Shown piece after piece: positions 1 through 8,320 of a stretch of DNA of 64,000 nucleotides (the first letter of the stretch is position 1; every line of letters starts with the position of its first letter). The stretch comes from Bradyrhizobium sp. WSM471 (GTDB taxonomy: Bacteria > Pseudomonadota > Alphaproteobacteria > Rhizobiales > Xanthobacteraceae), in contig NZ_CM001442.1 of NCBI RefSeq assembly GCF_000244915.1, positions 1,612,001 through 1,676,000 on the forward strand, given 5' to 3'. The notes under the pieces were generated by a model. It was not told the DNA's origin. It saw nothing but the letters and a program-made list of their open reading frames with translations, and did not search any database. The position numbers were made by a program, and so were the translations under genes.

Positions 1-357
1 TGCTGCGGCGGAATTATTGGCATCGGTGACGACGCCGAGGACCGTTTCGGCATGCTGCTACTGCTCGCCAATCTTCCGAACCATCCGGAAAGCATCTGGA
101 TCAAGCTCTGGAACGAGGTGAATGGCGTGCCAGTGAGGTTCACGGCGGAGCGTCCGGATCCGATTGCACTGGTGCGCCTGGTGGCGACCGCGCGGAGCAT
201 GATGCCCAACGGCGTCATACGGTTCGCCGCCGGGCGTCAGTACATGACTGATGAACTCCAGGCCCTATGCTTCTTGGCCGGTGCGAATTCCATCTTTGTC
301 GGCGATGTGTTGCTGACGACCAAAAATCCGCAAGTTGACCGGGTGCAAGTGTGCTAG
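1..357 (+). CDS. bioB: biotin synthase, C-terminal part (gene begins before the window)
   Basis: The frame is open from base 1 and opens with [15 protein letters not shown], the glycine-rich stretch before the last third of BioB. It continues to the FLAGANSIF and GDVLLTT motifs typical of the BioB C-terminus. BioB is the radical-SAM enzyme that inserts sulphur into dethiobiotin. The strand following HPES reads [14 protein letters not shown] where the family usually has a VPIN...GTPL segment, so this copy has drifted. The protein also stops at VQVC, a little shorter than usual. It is followed directly by decayed panD, bioF, bioD and bioA, so it was probably the first gene of a biotin operon. 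Whether the missing N-terminal half with its CxxxCxxC motif is intact cannot be seen. Confidence 0.78.
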   Translation, partial: CCGGIIGIGDDAEDRFGMLLLLANLPNHPESIWIKLWNEVNGVPVRFTAERPDPIALVRLVATARSMMPNGVIRFAAGRQYMTDELQALCFLAGANSIFVGDVLLTTKNPQVDRVQVC

Positions 358-442
358 CCCGGCTCGGTATTATGTCTGACCCGCTTTAAGTCATCCAGAA
401 CAATGGGCGTGCCGCGCGCAAGCCATCAGCCTAGGTAAAGAA

Positions 443-796
443 ATGCAGATTGTCCTGATGAAGGGAACGATATCATTGCGCCTCGATCACTGAATCCGAC
501 CTGCACTATGAAGGCTCGATCTCGATTGATCGCGCGCTGCTGGACGCGACCGGTATCCGATTAACGTTCGCGTCGAACTGTACAACCTCGAGACGGGAAC
601 ACGCTTTGCAACGTTTGTGACAGAAGCGCCACAAGGGTCCGGCACCGTAGACGTAAACGGTGCGGCGGCGCGACTGGCGATGCCCGCAGATAAGATAAGT
701 ATCGTTGCATACGCGTCACTTGACGAGGAGGATGCGAGCATCGTCAGGCCGTGCATTGTGCCGGTTGATCGAGAAAATCCCATCCTGCAAGTTTGA
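443..796 (+). pseudogene. panD: aspartate 1-decarboxylase, frameshifted
   Basis: PanD makes beta-alanine for pantothenate and self-cleaves at a Gly-Ser bond to form a pyruvoyl group. The start MQIVLMKG is typical of PanD, but the frame soon runs into a stop. A second frame gives [20 protein letters not shown], which contains the G-S cleavage site. A third gives [16 protein letters not shown] through [13 protein letters not shown] to the stop at 794-796. At least two indels are therefore needed to join the pieces. The order bioB-panD-bioF suggests a combined biotin/pantothenate cluster of the kind known on rhizobial symbiosis islands. Confidence 0.72.
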
Positions 797-859
797 ACCC
801 AACAAGCCAACGCGGGAAGACCCTGTCCTGCCAGTTGGGAGTTTTGCGGCGTCCATCGT

Positions 860-1545
860 TGCTCAGCGAGTGATGAATGAATTCCGTCATTGCGGGTATG
901 TTGCTGTGCTGACAAGGCTGTCGCAACAAGACGACCTGCTCGTCCTTGATTCGCTGGTTCACGCCAGTATTCATGAAGGAGCGCGAACGGGCCGAGCAGC
1001 GTTTCGAATCAGTGCCCATAACAATCCGCAGGCTATCGAAAGCGCAATTTGCGACGGGCGCCCCTCCGCAGGAGCCGGGCGGGTCTGGATCGTAGTCGAG
1101 AGCCTCTACAGCATGCATGGCGAAGTCGCACCGCTTGGAGACCTGCTCGGGATCGCGCACCTGCACGATTCGTTCATGGTTGTCGACGAAGCTCATGCAA
1201 CTGGCGTTTACGGCGAGCAAGGGCGAGGGCTCTCGGCGGCCTATGAAGGACGCGAGAATCTCCTCGTTGTTCATACCTGCGGTAAGGCGCTGGGAGCTTC
1301 CGGCGCGCTTGTCACCGCCTCTGGCGTGCTGCGCACGATCAATCGCTGTCGCCCGTTCATCTTCGCGACCGCTCGGTCGCTGTTTATGGCGGTGGCCGTG
1401 CGGGAGTCTCTGTTGATCCTGCAGGAGGAGCCGGAGCGAAGAACGGCTGACGAAGCTGGTCGCGTTCACGCATCGGGAGATGGCTGTGCGAGGCGAGAGA
1501 AGTCCTTCGAATTCGCAGATCCTGCCCTATATCGTTGGCGAGAAT
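860..1545 (+). pseudogene. bioF: 8-amino-7-oxononanoate synthase, N-terminal part missing, frameshifted
   Basis: The translation contains DDLLVLDSLVHASIHEG, the VDEAHATGVYG motif and VVHTCGKALGASG. The last holds the PLP-binding lysine of the alpha-oxoamine synthase family. About the first quarter of the enzyme is not recognisable upstream of 860. After LQEEPERR the frame is lost and resumes near 1480 as MAVRGERSPSNSQILPYIVGEN. The coding then jumps straight into BioD sequence, so the last quarter of BioF is deleted. BioF condenses pimeloyl thioester with alanine in biotin synthesis. This copy cannot be functional. Confidence 0.75.
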
Positions 1546-1549
1546 CGTT

Positions 1550-1974
1550 TTGAAGGGGAGACCGATGGCCAGCTGGTTGCACGGCTGAGCGGTCTTCCGG
1601 CCGATCGGATACTTCCGGAGCGTTACCGCCTTAAAATACCCGCTTCCCCGCATCATTCGGCCGAGATAGACGGAATTCGCTCATCGGGACGCAGGCCGGG
1701 GAGGGACCGCTCGTCATCGAAGGCGCCCGCGGGCTGATGGTGCCGCTGAACCGTAGCCCACTCTACATCGACATCTTCGAGGGGTGGCGGCTTCCCGTCG
1801 TGCTCCGCGCCCGCACGCTACTCGGGACCATCAATCACTCCCTGCTGCCGATTGAGGCATTGCGAAAGCGCCAGATTGACATTCTTGGGATCGCATTATC
1901 GGGGGAAAGAAGGTATTCCTCCGGGGTGGGCCGCCTTGTTGAGTTGCAGGTATCCGACGAGGATCTAGCTTTAA
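1550..1974 (+). pseudogene. bioD: dethiobiotin synthetase, 5' remnant before the IS66 element
   Basis: Three blocks match BioD in order: DGQLVARLSGLPADRILPER and PHHSAEIDG near 1560-1680, then a frameshift, then [16 protein letters not shown] and [20 protein letters not shown]. BioD closes the ureido ring of dethiobiotin using ATP and CO2. The N-terminal P-loop region is absent because the preceding bases belong to bioF, which implies a deletion across the bioF/bioD junction. The IS66-family element begins about 1975. A plausible BioD C-terminus resumes on its far side. Confidence 0.7.
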
Positions 1975-1995
1975 GGCTAGCCTTAAGGTCGGTAG

Positions 1996-2385
1996 ATGCG
2001 GGTAGAGGTCCTGGGCGGGGTTGAGCGTCGTCGTCGCTGGTCTCGCGACGATAAGATGCGGATCATCGAAGAGACGCTGGCGCCCGGCGCGGTTGTGACG
2101 GAGATCGCGCGGCGGCACGGCATTTCGACGAGTTTGGTGTTCACGTGGCGGCGGCGGGCGCGCCTGGCGAGTGTCGTTTCGGCGGGACCGAAGCTTGTCC
2201 CTGTTCAGCTCACCCCGGGTGCGACCGAAAGCGTTCCATCGATTGAAGCCCCAGCGGTGATTTCGCCCCGGAGGCGCCGGGGCCTGATCGAGATCGAACT
2301 CGGTGGCGGCAAGCGTGTCAGCGTTGACGAGAACGTCGATGCTGACGCGTTGGGGCGGGTCCTTGATGTTCTGAGCCGGCGATGA
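1996..2385 (+). CDS. tnpA: IS66 TnpA-type helix-turn-helix protein
   Basis: This 129-residue protein has a basic N-terminus ([18 protein letters not shown]) and a helix-turn-helix segment around [20 protein letters not shown]. Both are usual for the first ORF of IS66 elements. The C-terminal third ([20 protein letters not shown]) is also characteristic. The ATG at 1996 lies about 20 bases inside the presumed left terminus. Its stop overlaps the start of tnpB, which suggests translational coupling. It probably binds the element ends during transposition. Confidence 0.85.
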   Translation: MRVEVLGGVERRRRWSRDDKMRIIEETLAPGAVVTEIARRHGISTSLVFTWRRRARLASVVSAGPKLVPVQLTPGATESVPSIEAPAVISPRRRRGLIEIELGGGKRVSVDENVDADALGRVLDVLSRR

Positions 2386-2729
2386 TCCCGATACCGGGTG
2401 GCGTCAGAGTCTGGATCGCAACCGGCCACACCGACATGCGTCGCGGCATGCAGGGTCTGGCTTTGCAGGTTCAGGAGAGCCTGAAGCGGGATCCCCACGC
2501 CGGAGATCTCTATATCTTCCGAGGCCGGCGTGGCGATTTGGCAAAGATCCTCTGGCATGACGGGATCGGGCTGTCGCTCTATGCGAAACGCTTGGATCGC
2601 GGAAAGTTCATCTGGCCTTCGGCGTCAGGTGACGCGGTGTCGATCTCGGCGGCGCAGATGGCGTACATGCTCGAAGGGATCGATTGGCGCAATCCACAAC
2701 TGACGTGGCGGCCGACAAGGGCGGGATGA
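2382..2729 (+). CDS. tnpB: IS66 TnpB (Orf2-like) protein
   Basis: This 115-residue protein carries the TnpB signature: RVWIATGHTDMRRGMQGLA near the N-terminus and DLYIFRGRRGDLAKILWHDG in the middle. Its length matches the family. It overlaps tnpA by four bases (ATGA). It is required for IS66 transposition by an unknown mechanism. There is no sign of disruption. Confidence 0.88.
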   Translation: MIPIPGGVRVWIATGHTDMRRGMQGLALQVQESLKRDPHAGDLYIFRGRRGDLAKILWHDGIGLSLYAKRLDRGKFIWPSASGDAVSISAAQMAYMLEGIDWRNPQLTWRPTRAG

Positions 2730-2801
2730 GCGAAGAAAAATGTGGAAACCCGCGTATTTTGGGGTGCCGCAAATCACTAAAACTATGATTCACTTCGTCT
2801 C

Positions 2802-4415
2802 ATGGATGCTGATCGCGCCGCTCTTGCCGAAGAAAACGCCGCGCTGAAAGCGGAGCTGGCGGTAGCGCGGGCAAAGGCGTCGGAGGACGCCGCGCTGATT
2901 GTGCAGCAGACCTTGCGGATAGCGAAGCTCGAGCGCCAGGTTTACGGCCAGAAATCGGAGCGCTCGGCGCGGTTGATCGACCAGCTGGCGCTTACCTTCG
3001 AAGAATTGGAAGCTAACGCGACGGAAGACGAATTGGCGGCGGAGCAGGCAGTCGCCAAAACGACTACGGTTGACGGATTTACGCGCAAGCGCGCTGAGCG
3101 CAACACGTTCCCAGACCACCTTCCGCGCGAGCGGGTGGTGATCGATCCGCCGACGGCGTGCGAATGCTGCGGCGGCAATCGCTTGCGCAAGCTCGGCGAA
3201 GATGTGACCCGAACGCTGGAATCGGTGCCGCGTCAGTGGAAGGTAATCGAGACGGTGCGCGAGAAGTTCTCTTGCCGCGACTGCGAGAAGATCAGCCAGG
3301 CACCGGCGCCATTCCATGTGATCCCGCGAGGGTGGGCGGGGCCGAGCCTGCTGGCCATGCTGCTCTATGAGAAGTTCGGCCAGCATCAGCCTCTGAACCG
3401 GCAAACCGAGCGTTACGCGTTGGAAGGCGTGCCGATCAGTCTGTCGACCGCAGCCGACGCCGTCGGAGCGTGCTGCACGGTATTGGAGCCGCTGTTGCGT
3501 CTGTTGGAAGCCCACGTCATGGCATCCGAACGCCTCCACGGCGACGACACCACCGTGCCCGTGCTGGCCTTGGGCAAGTGCGATGTCGCTCGATGCTGGG
3601 TCTATGTAAAGGACGACCGCCCCTTCGGCGGCTCAGATCCGCCGGCGGCAATGTTCTATTACTCGCGCGATCGAAGGGGCGAGCATCCGCAGGCGCATCT
3701 GGCCAACTATAGCGGTATCCTGCAGGCCGACGCCTTCGGCGGATACACCAAACTCTACGAGCCCCCGCGAAGTCCTGGGCCTATCAGGGAGGCGGCCTGT
3801 TGGGTGCATGCCCGGCGCCTGTTCTTCGCCATGGCGGATCTTGAGGAAAACGCGCGACGTAAGGCTGCTGGCAAGAAGGAGATCGCCCTCTCGCCGATTG
3901 CGATCGAGATCGTGCGTCGCATCGACGCCCTCTTCGCAATCGAGCGCACGATCAATGGCCAAGGCGCCGACCACCGAGAGGCTGTCCGCCAGGCGCAGAG
4001 CGCTCCGTTGGTTGCCGATCTGGAAGCCTATATGCGTGAGCAGTGCGCCAAGCTCTCCCGCGGTCACGATCTGGCCAAGGCCATGAACTACATGTTCAAG
4101 CGCTGGGGCTCCTTCACACGCTTCCTCGACGATGGCCGCGTCTGTCTCTCGAACAACGCCGCCGAAAGAGCGCTGCGCGGCATCGCATTGGGCAGAAAGT
4201 CTTGGTTATTCTGCGGGTCCGACCGCGGAGGGCGTCGTGCCGCCGCCATGTATAGCCTCATCGTCTCTGCGAAGATGAACGACGTCGATCCTCAGGTCTG
4301 GCTTGCCGATGTACTCGCTCGCATCGCCATCCACCCCGCCCACAGGCTCGATGAGCTGCTGCCCTGGAACTGGAAGATTGCGCAACAGCAAGGCCTCGCG
4401 GCGCAGGCGGCTTGA
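2802..4415 (+). CDS. tnpC: IS66-family transposase TnpC
   Basis: This is the 537-residue DDE transposase. It has an N-terminal leucine-rich coiled-coil segment (about residues 5-70), a zinc-binding region with CECCGG and FSCRDCEK, and a catalytic domain starting at LHGDDTTVPVL. The later residues include ADAFGGYTKL and the C-terminal LSNNAAERALRG and RKSWLFCGSD blocks. Full length for the family. The start follows tnpB after a 72-base gap. It is predicted to cut and join DNA at the element ends. Confidence 0.92.
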   Translation: MDADRAALAEENAALKAELAVARAKASEDAALIVQQTLRIAKLERQVYGQKSERSARLIDQLALTFEELEANATEDELAAEQAVAKTTTVDGFTRKRAERNTFPDHLPRERVVIDPPTACECCGGNRLRKLGEDVTRTLESVPRQWKVIETVREKFSCRDCEKISQAPAPFHVIPRGWAGPSLLAMLLYEKFGQHQPLNRQTERYALEGVPISLSTAADAVGACCTVLEPLLRLLEAHVMASERLHGDDTTVPVLALGKCDVARCWVYVKDDRPFGGSDPPAAMFYYSRDRRGEHPQAHLANYSGILQADAFGGYTKLYEPPRSPGPIREAACWVHARRLFFAMADLEENARRKAAGKKEIALSPIAIEIVRRIDALFAIERTINGQGADHREAVRQAQSAPLVADLEAYMREQCAKLSRGHDLAKAMNYMFKRWGSFTRFLDDGRVCLSNNAAERALRGIALGRKSWLFCGSDRGGRRAAAMYSLIVSAKMNDVDPQVWLADVLARIAIHPAHRLDELLPWNWKIAQQQGLAAQAA

Positions 4416-4708
4416 TGGGGCCCGTCAACAAAGTCAGCCACGTGTTTACCCTCGGCCATGTCGCCGAGATGCTTGGAGAAGACGAGGAATGGCTGTTCGA
4501 GGTCGCCGAAGAAATGGACCCCGAGGATGGCCAGCTATGGGTCGTGGGCGTCGATGAAGATGGGGTGATGGCGTTCACCGATGAGGGGATCGAGAACCTC
4601 AAAGAGCTGATCGCAATCCACAAAGAGGACCCTAGCATCATCGAAAAACGCCGCCAAGTGCTCGCTGCGACGATGAAGCCGAAAACCGAGGAGTCCGACG
4701 AGCTCTAA
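4415..4708 (+). CDS. small accessory protein of the IS66 element
   Basis: This 97-residue acidic protein (MGPVNKVSHVFTLGHVAEML) starts at an ATG that overlaps the tnpC stop by one base, so it is probably co-translated. It has an unbroken frame and sits inside the right terminus of the element. Small acidic proteins of this type accompany some rhizobial IS66 elements, but I know of no assigned function. It has no membrane segment or signal peptide. Confidence 0.65.
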   Translation: MGPVNKVSHVFTLGHVAEMLGEDEEWLFEVAEEMDPEDGQLWVVGVDEDGVMAFTDEGIENLKELIAIHKEDPSIIEKRRQVLAATMKPKTEESDEL

Positions 4709-4756
4709 CGGTTAACTGGAAAGATCAGCGCGCTGCGGCCTACCGCGTAGGGTTAC

Positions 4757-4903
4757 GAAAGAAGTGCTGAAACTGAAAGCGCAATTTGTGACATCGCGCG
4801 GGTGCGTTGGTTAGGCCCGCTGCCCTGGATTTCTCCTCTGACGGCAGACAGCCTACGGGTCGTCTTCAAAGACTCGTTCATTTCCAGCGACTTCCAGCCA
4901 TGA
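4757..4903 (+). pseudogene. bioD: dethiobiotin synthetase, 3' remnant after the IS66 element
   Basis: The stretch translating as RWLGPLPWISPLTADSLRVV resembles the end of BioD, where a leucine-rich LPxxxPLT segment precedes the C-terminal helix. The stop at 4901-4903 overlaps an ATG that opens the bioA relic, the ATGA coupling expected in a bio operon. Together with the remnant ending near 1974, this supports insertion of the IS66 element into bioD. The short length limits certainty. Confidence 0.55.
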
Positions 4904-5658
4904 AGCCAAACAACCGGTGGCCAATCTGGCATCCATTCGCGCAGCATGCGCTTCACAAGAGATGACCAAGGTTGTGCGTAGCGACGGTGCTTATCTCCAC
5001 ACTGCGGATGATCATCGAATCATAGATGCAGTCGCATCCTGGTGGGATCGTCACTCACGGCCATTGCCATCCGCAGATCGTGAGCGCGATTCACGAACAG
5101 GCCGGCAAATTGAAGCGAGTCATTTTCGCCGGCTACACGCATGATCCGGCCGAGGAGGTCGCTCGGCTCCTTTTGAAGCTCACCCCAAGGCTTGGACCAT
5201 GTGTTCTACTCGGACAGTGAAGCCGCCCTTGAACATAGGGATTTTCGATGCTCGTTACTCGAAAGACCGTACACGCACATTCCTTCACTCGAGTTCGTCC
5301 ACGGCAAATCCGCTGGCCTGTGCCGCCGAAGGCTAACCTGGAACTGTGGAAAGACAAGTCAGACGCATTGCTGCGCTCGCAACCATGCAAGAGCAGGCAA
5401 TTGAACCATTCCGCGGCGATCCGCGCTTTGCAAACGTTCGCCGTAGCGGCACCGTCACAGTGCACTCGATCTGAAGACGAAGGATACCGGCCATTCGCAG
5501 GCGTCGGCCCGAAGCTTCACGCCTTCTTTAAAGTGCGCAATCTCTTGCTGCGCCCACTCGGTAATACGATCTATGTGATGCCGCCATATTGTGTAACACC
5601 AGGAGACCTGCACGAAATATATGCGGTCGTCTATGACGCTGCCGATGCGCTGGCCTGA
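4900..5658 (+). pseudogene. bioA: adenosylmethionine-8-amino-7-oxononanoate aminotransferase, heavily decayed
   Basis: The opening reads NRWPIWHPFAQHALHKEMTK and then GAYLHTADDHRIIDAVASWW, which is the BioA N-terminus. After a frameshift it continues VVTHGHCHPQIVSAIHEQAG and IFAGYTHDPAEEVARLLLKL. DHVFYSDSE follows in another frame. The central PLP-binding half is missing. The last part (LRPLGNTIYVMPPYCVTPGD) matches the BioA C-terminus and ends at 5658. Several indels and a deletion of roughly half the gene make it non-functional. It ends the biotin cluster; 5659-5905 holds no gene I recognise. Confidence 0.72.
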
Positions 5659-5905
5659 AGACGCGTGCGGCTCCGCAAGACTAGGGAGTCTGAGTTGTCG
5701 TCGGCTTCCGGAACGAGTTGAGACTGCCTTGCCATAAGGTGCCGAAATGGACGATGGTTACTCGCATGTTAGGTTACTCTATGCCGACCGGCTCGGCCGG
5801 TGGACGCCGACGCCGCCCGATCGGGCTTCGAACGCTATTCCGGCGGCAGCACAAGGCGGTGCCATCGCAACATCCTGCCGTACTCGGACGATCAAATCCA
5901 TACAG

Positions 5906-7027
5906 CTAGTTCATTGCGGGTTTCGCTCGCGGGAGACCTGACCGCGGTGGCATTCCAAGGACGAGCTGAGACAGATATGGAACGCCGCGAACAGTCGAGC
6001 GGACCACTAGCGCGATCGCAACAATTGCGGCCCCGAGCAGACCCGCGATGATCAACCGGGTCGTGAGATCCCAAAGTTCTCCGAGCTGTATGAAATCCAT
6101 TAGATGGAACACGGTACCCTGGATAAGGTAGAGCAGCAGCGTGGTCTGGCCCAACTCCATAGCTATAAAGCGGGCGATTCGGGTTGAGTGACTAAAGCGC
6201 CAGCATTGCAGCAAGAGTTCGATGGCGATTGCTGAGGCAGCTGCAGCGCCAACAAACATCAGAAGCACGTTTTTGGCCGACCGAAAATCGTAAATCAGTC
6301 CAAGATTATTGTAGACATAAGTGTCCTTGCCCCAGGCTAGAAAACATACGCAAGTCAAGACCGAGAGAAATAAAATCAAGAGCGGCTTCTGACATCGCGA
6401 TGTAGTCGTCCATCGTTCGTTCGATTGAGCAAACAAGAATCCCAAGCAGAAGAACGGGTAAGTGAACCTGATCAAGGGTGATATGGAGAACGTCAGAGGA
6501 GCGAGTGCAATCAGTATCGCTGAGCCAGATATGACCAACGATCGGTGGCTCAGCCTGGTGAGTATCTTGATGAGAAGGTAAGAAACAAACGTGGCCCAGA
6601 TGAACCAGTATGTGCCAGCAAGATCGTCTACAAATTCCAAAAGTCCGGTAGTTAGGCTGGTCGCGCGCCACAATGCCGCTGACTTAGCTGTCTCCATGAG
6701 CGCCCACCAAAACAGCATGGGCAGTAAGAGCTGCGTCGCACGGGCGATGGCGGCCTGAGTGAACGACTTCTGCAGCAACGATCGAGAAGAAAGATAGCCG
6801 CTTATCGCCATAAAGAGTGGCATGTGAAACATATAGATTGCTTTGTAGTACGGCGAATACCAAAAGCCGCCGTCTCGATAGATGACATACTGGATCAGAT
6901 GCCCAACGATTACCAAGACAATGAGCGCACCTTTCGCGAAATCTAAGCTCAGATCTCGACCGCTTGCCCCGGTCGTGCGCGAGCTCGGGGCCATCATTCC
7001 AGTCTCGCGTTGCAATCTACCAAACAT
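5906..7027 (-). CDS. acyltransferase-3 family membrane protein
   Basis: This 373-residue protein has about ten hydrophobic segments and the acyltransferase-3 start: LDFAKGALIVLVIVGHLIQY holds the family's motif I histidine, and YMFHMPLFMAISGYL is motif II. Relatives O-acetylate or O-acylate surface polysaccharides, and the rhizobial family includes NodX-like Nod-factor acetylases. Nothing nearby identifies the substrate. The ATG at 7027 is used because the motif-I segment begins about 28 residues later. A start at MMAPSS, ten residues in, is also possible. It appears intact and monocistronic. Confidence 0.82.
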   Translation of the reverse strand: MFGRLQRETGMMAPSSRTTGASGRDLSLDFAKGALIVLVIVGHLIQYVIYRDGGFWYSPYYKAIYMFHMPLFMAISGYLSSRSLLQKSFTQAAIARATQLLLPMLFWWALMETAKSAALWRATSLTTGLLEFVDDLAGTYWFIWATFVSYLLIKILTRLSHRSLVISGSAILIALAPLTFSISPLIRFTYPFFCLGFLFAQSNERWTTTSRCQKPLLILFLSVLTCVCFLAWGKDTYVYNNLGLIYDFRSAKNVLLMFVGAAAASAIAIELLLQCWRFSHSTRIARFIAMELGQTTLLLYLIQGTVFHLMDFIQLGELWDLTTRLIIAGLLGAAIVAIALVVRSTVRGVPYLSQLVLGMPPRSGLPRAKPAMN

Positions 7028-7225
7028 CTAGATATCTGTTGTTGATGAGCCGGCGGCCCGTTGTCCGCTCTTCTGCCTCATTTTTGGTTCAGACGAAAGG
7101 TGATGGTAGGAGTTTTTGGAAGGGCAATAAGCTCAACTGGTTAGGCCTTGAGGAACTAGCCGTGGGCCGAGCGTCTCTGTACGCCTCAGCAAACTGTGCG
7201 GCAGAGAGCCGATATTTGGTTTGAG

Positions 7226-7346
7226 ATGCTGGGCTAGCAGTGCGGGCACGGCATGCTAGTTGCAGACGCGGCTCTGGGAGGAAGACTGTCGCACTCAGTC
7301 TCCCACTCAGCCCGACGCATCTCGGACCCGGCAGATGCGTCGGGCT
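7226..7346 (+). ncRNA. candidate structured small RNA ending in a strong hairpin
   Basis: Three consecutive inverted repeats lie on one strand in a gene-free stretch. CTAGCA (7234-7239) pairs with TGCTAG (7254-7259). AGACTG (7283-7288) pairs with CAGTCT (7296-7301), flanked by GGG and CCC. AGCCCGACGCATCT (7309-7322) pairs perfectly with 7333-7346. The last one looks like an intrinsic terminator. No open reading frame of interest overlaps. This is inferred from complementarity only; no known RNA family is recognised and the 5' end is arbitrary. Confidence 0.38.
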
Positions 7347-7349
7347 TCT
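7309..7349 (+). terminator. 14-bp perfect stem-loop, terminator-like
   Basis: AGCCCGACGCATCT is followed by a 10-base loop (CGGACCCGGC) and its exact reverse complement, then TCTTCGG. The stem is long and GC-rich, and the T-run is weak but present. It lies about 280 bases from the nearest protein gene, the divergent acyltransferase, so it probably terminates a non-coding transcript entering from the left. Confidence 0.55.
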
Positions 7350-8320
7350 TCGGTTCGCCCAGCATAGTTGACATTTGGTCCCGTCGACGCCGGGGTGATC
7401 AAGCTAACGGGGCGTCTGTTAGCTGAACTCGATCACGCCAACTTGGGGCTATGGCATCGGGCTGCGGGGCACACGGATATCGGTGCTCCGAGTTGTGGAG
7501 CAAAAGCCGAGGACCAACGCTTTTTGAATTGAGCTGCTCGTTCGGCTTCGTGCAACTCACGCCTGAGCCGCGCTTGCCGTGACGACTTTTGTCGAAAGCC
7601 GCCGCCGCAGTGATTGCTGCCGCATTTATGGTGGAAACGGCTCGGCTGGACCGCAGCTGCGGAATGTCCCGCACCCGTGTGATGGACACGTGCTCATCAA
7701 GGCCAGGCGTGAAACGGGCTGCGCGTGTGGAGTACCATCTCTAGCTGAAGCTCGTCGCTTATGTGCATCCGGGGGAGGCCTGGTTGATCGTACTTGGGCG
7801 GATGACCAACTGCGTTCGAGCAACATGACCTAATGCTCCTAGGAGGCCGGATCTAACGCAGGAGTGCGTGAAAGAGCACGGTCAGATGCGCGTGCGCGAC
7901 GTCGCCGAGGCAGGCTTCTCGACCAATATCAGCTGAGCTTGGCCTGGGGATGAGGCGGTAGATCGCAGCGGCGGGCGGACTCTCCTCAGTTGTGGACGGG
8001 CTTAGATGCGATCGTCATTCAATGACTCTTTCGCGCAGCACTTTGAAGGCCTACTACACCATTCGACTCCGCTCCGCCAACGAGGTCGCCTTCGGCGGAC
8101 CAAGGGGGCTCCACACTCACGTGTTGCGGACCAAGCAGGGAGCAAGGCGTTCTTCGCGCACCAGCGACTCAGCGGATCACAAACAGCGCTGGCGTTCAGG
8201 CGTTAGCTCCACATTATTGCCTCACAACCCCTGACCGTTTCGGCGCGAAGCAAGGACCCACGCCAGTGTCGTTGGCGGCGATGCTGTCGCTAGGACCAGT
8301 GTCTCTCGTGTGCCGGCAAG
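7350..8320. other. gene-free stretch
   Basis: Only short, mutually overlapping open frames without recognisable domains are present between the hairpin and the aminotransferase gene. No RNA gene, transposase remnant or repeat was recognised. Confidence 0.5.

Larger units (their letters stand above)
1975..4756 (+). mobile_element. IS66-family insertion sequence
   Basis: It has the standard IS66 layout tnpA, tnpB, tnpC on one strand plus a small accessory gene. The right end is placed at 4739-4756 (CCTACCGCGTAGGGTTAC). The left end, near 1975, has a loosely matching inverse (GCTAGCCTTAAGGTCGGTAG). The inverted-repeat match is imperfect and I could not identify an 8-bp target duplication, so the boundaries are good to perhaps 20 bases. 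The element separates two pieces of bioD. All four of its genes look intact, which suggests it arrived later than much of the decay around it. Confidence 0.75.

Noticed and set aside
7226..7346. tRNA gene in the hairpin-rich stretch
   Set aside because: The stems do not form a cloverleaf and no T-loop GTTCRANYC pattern is present.
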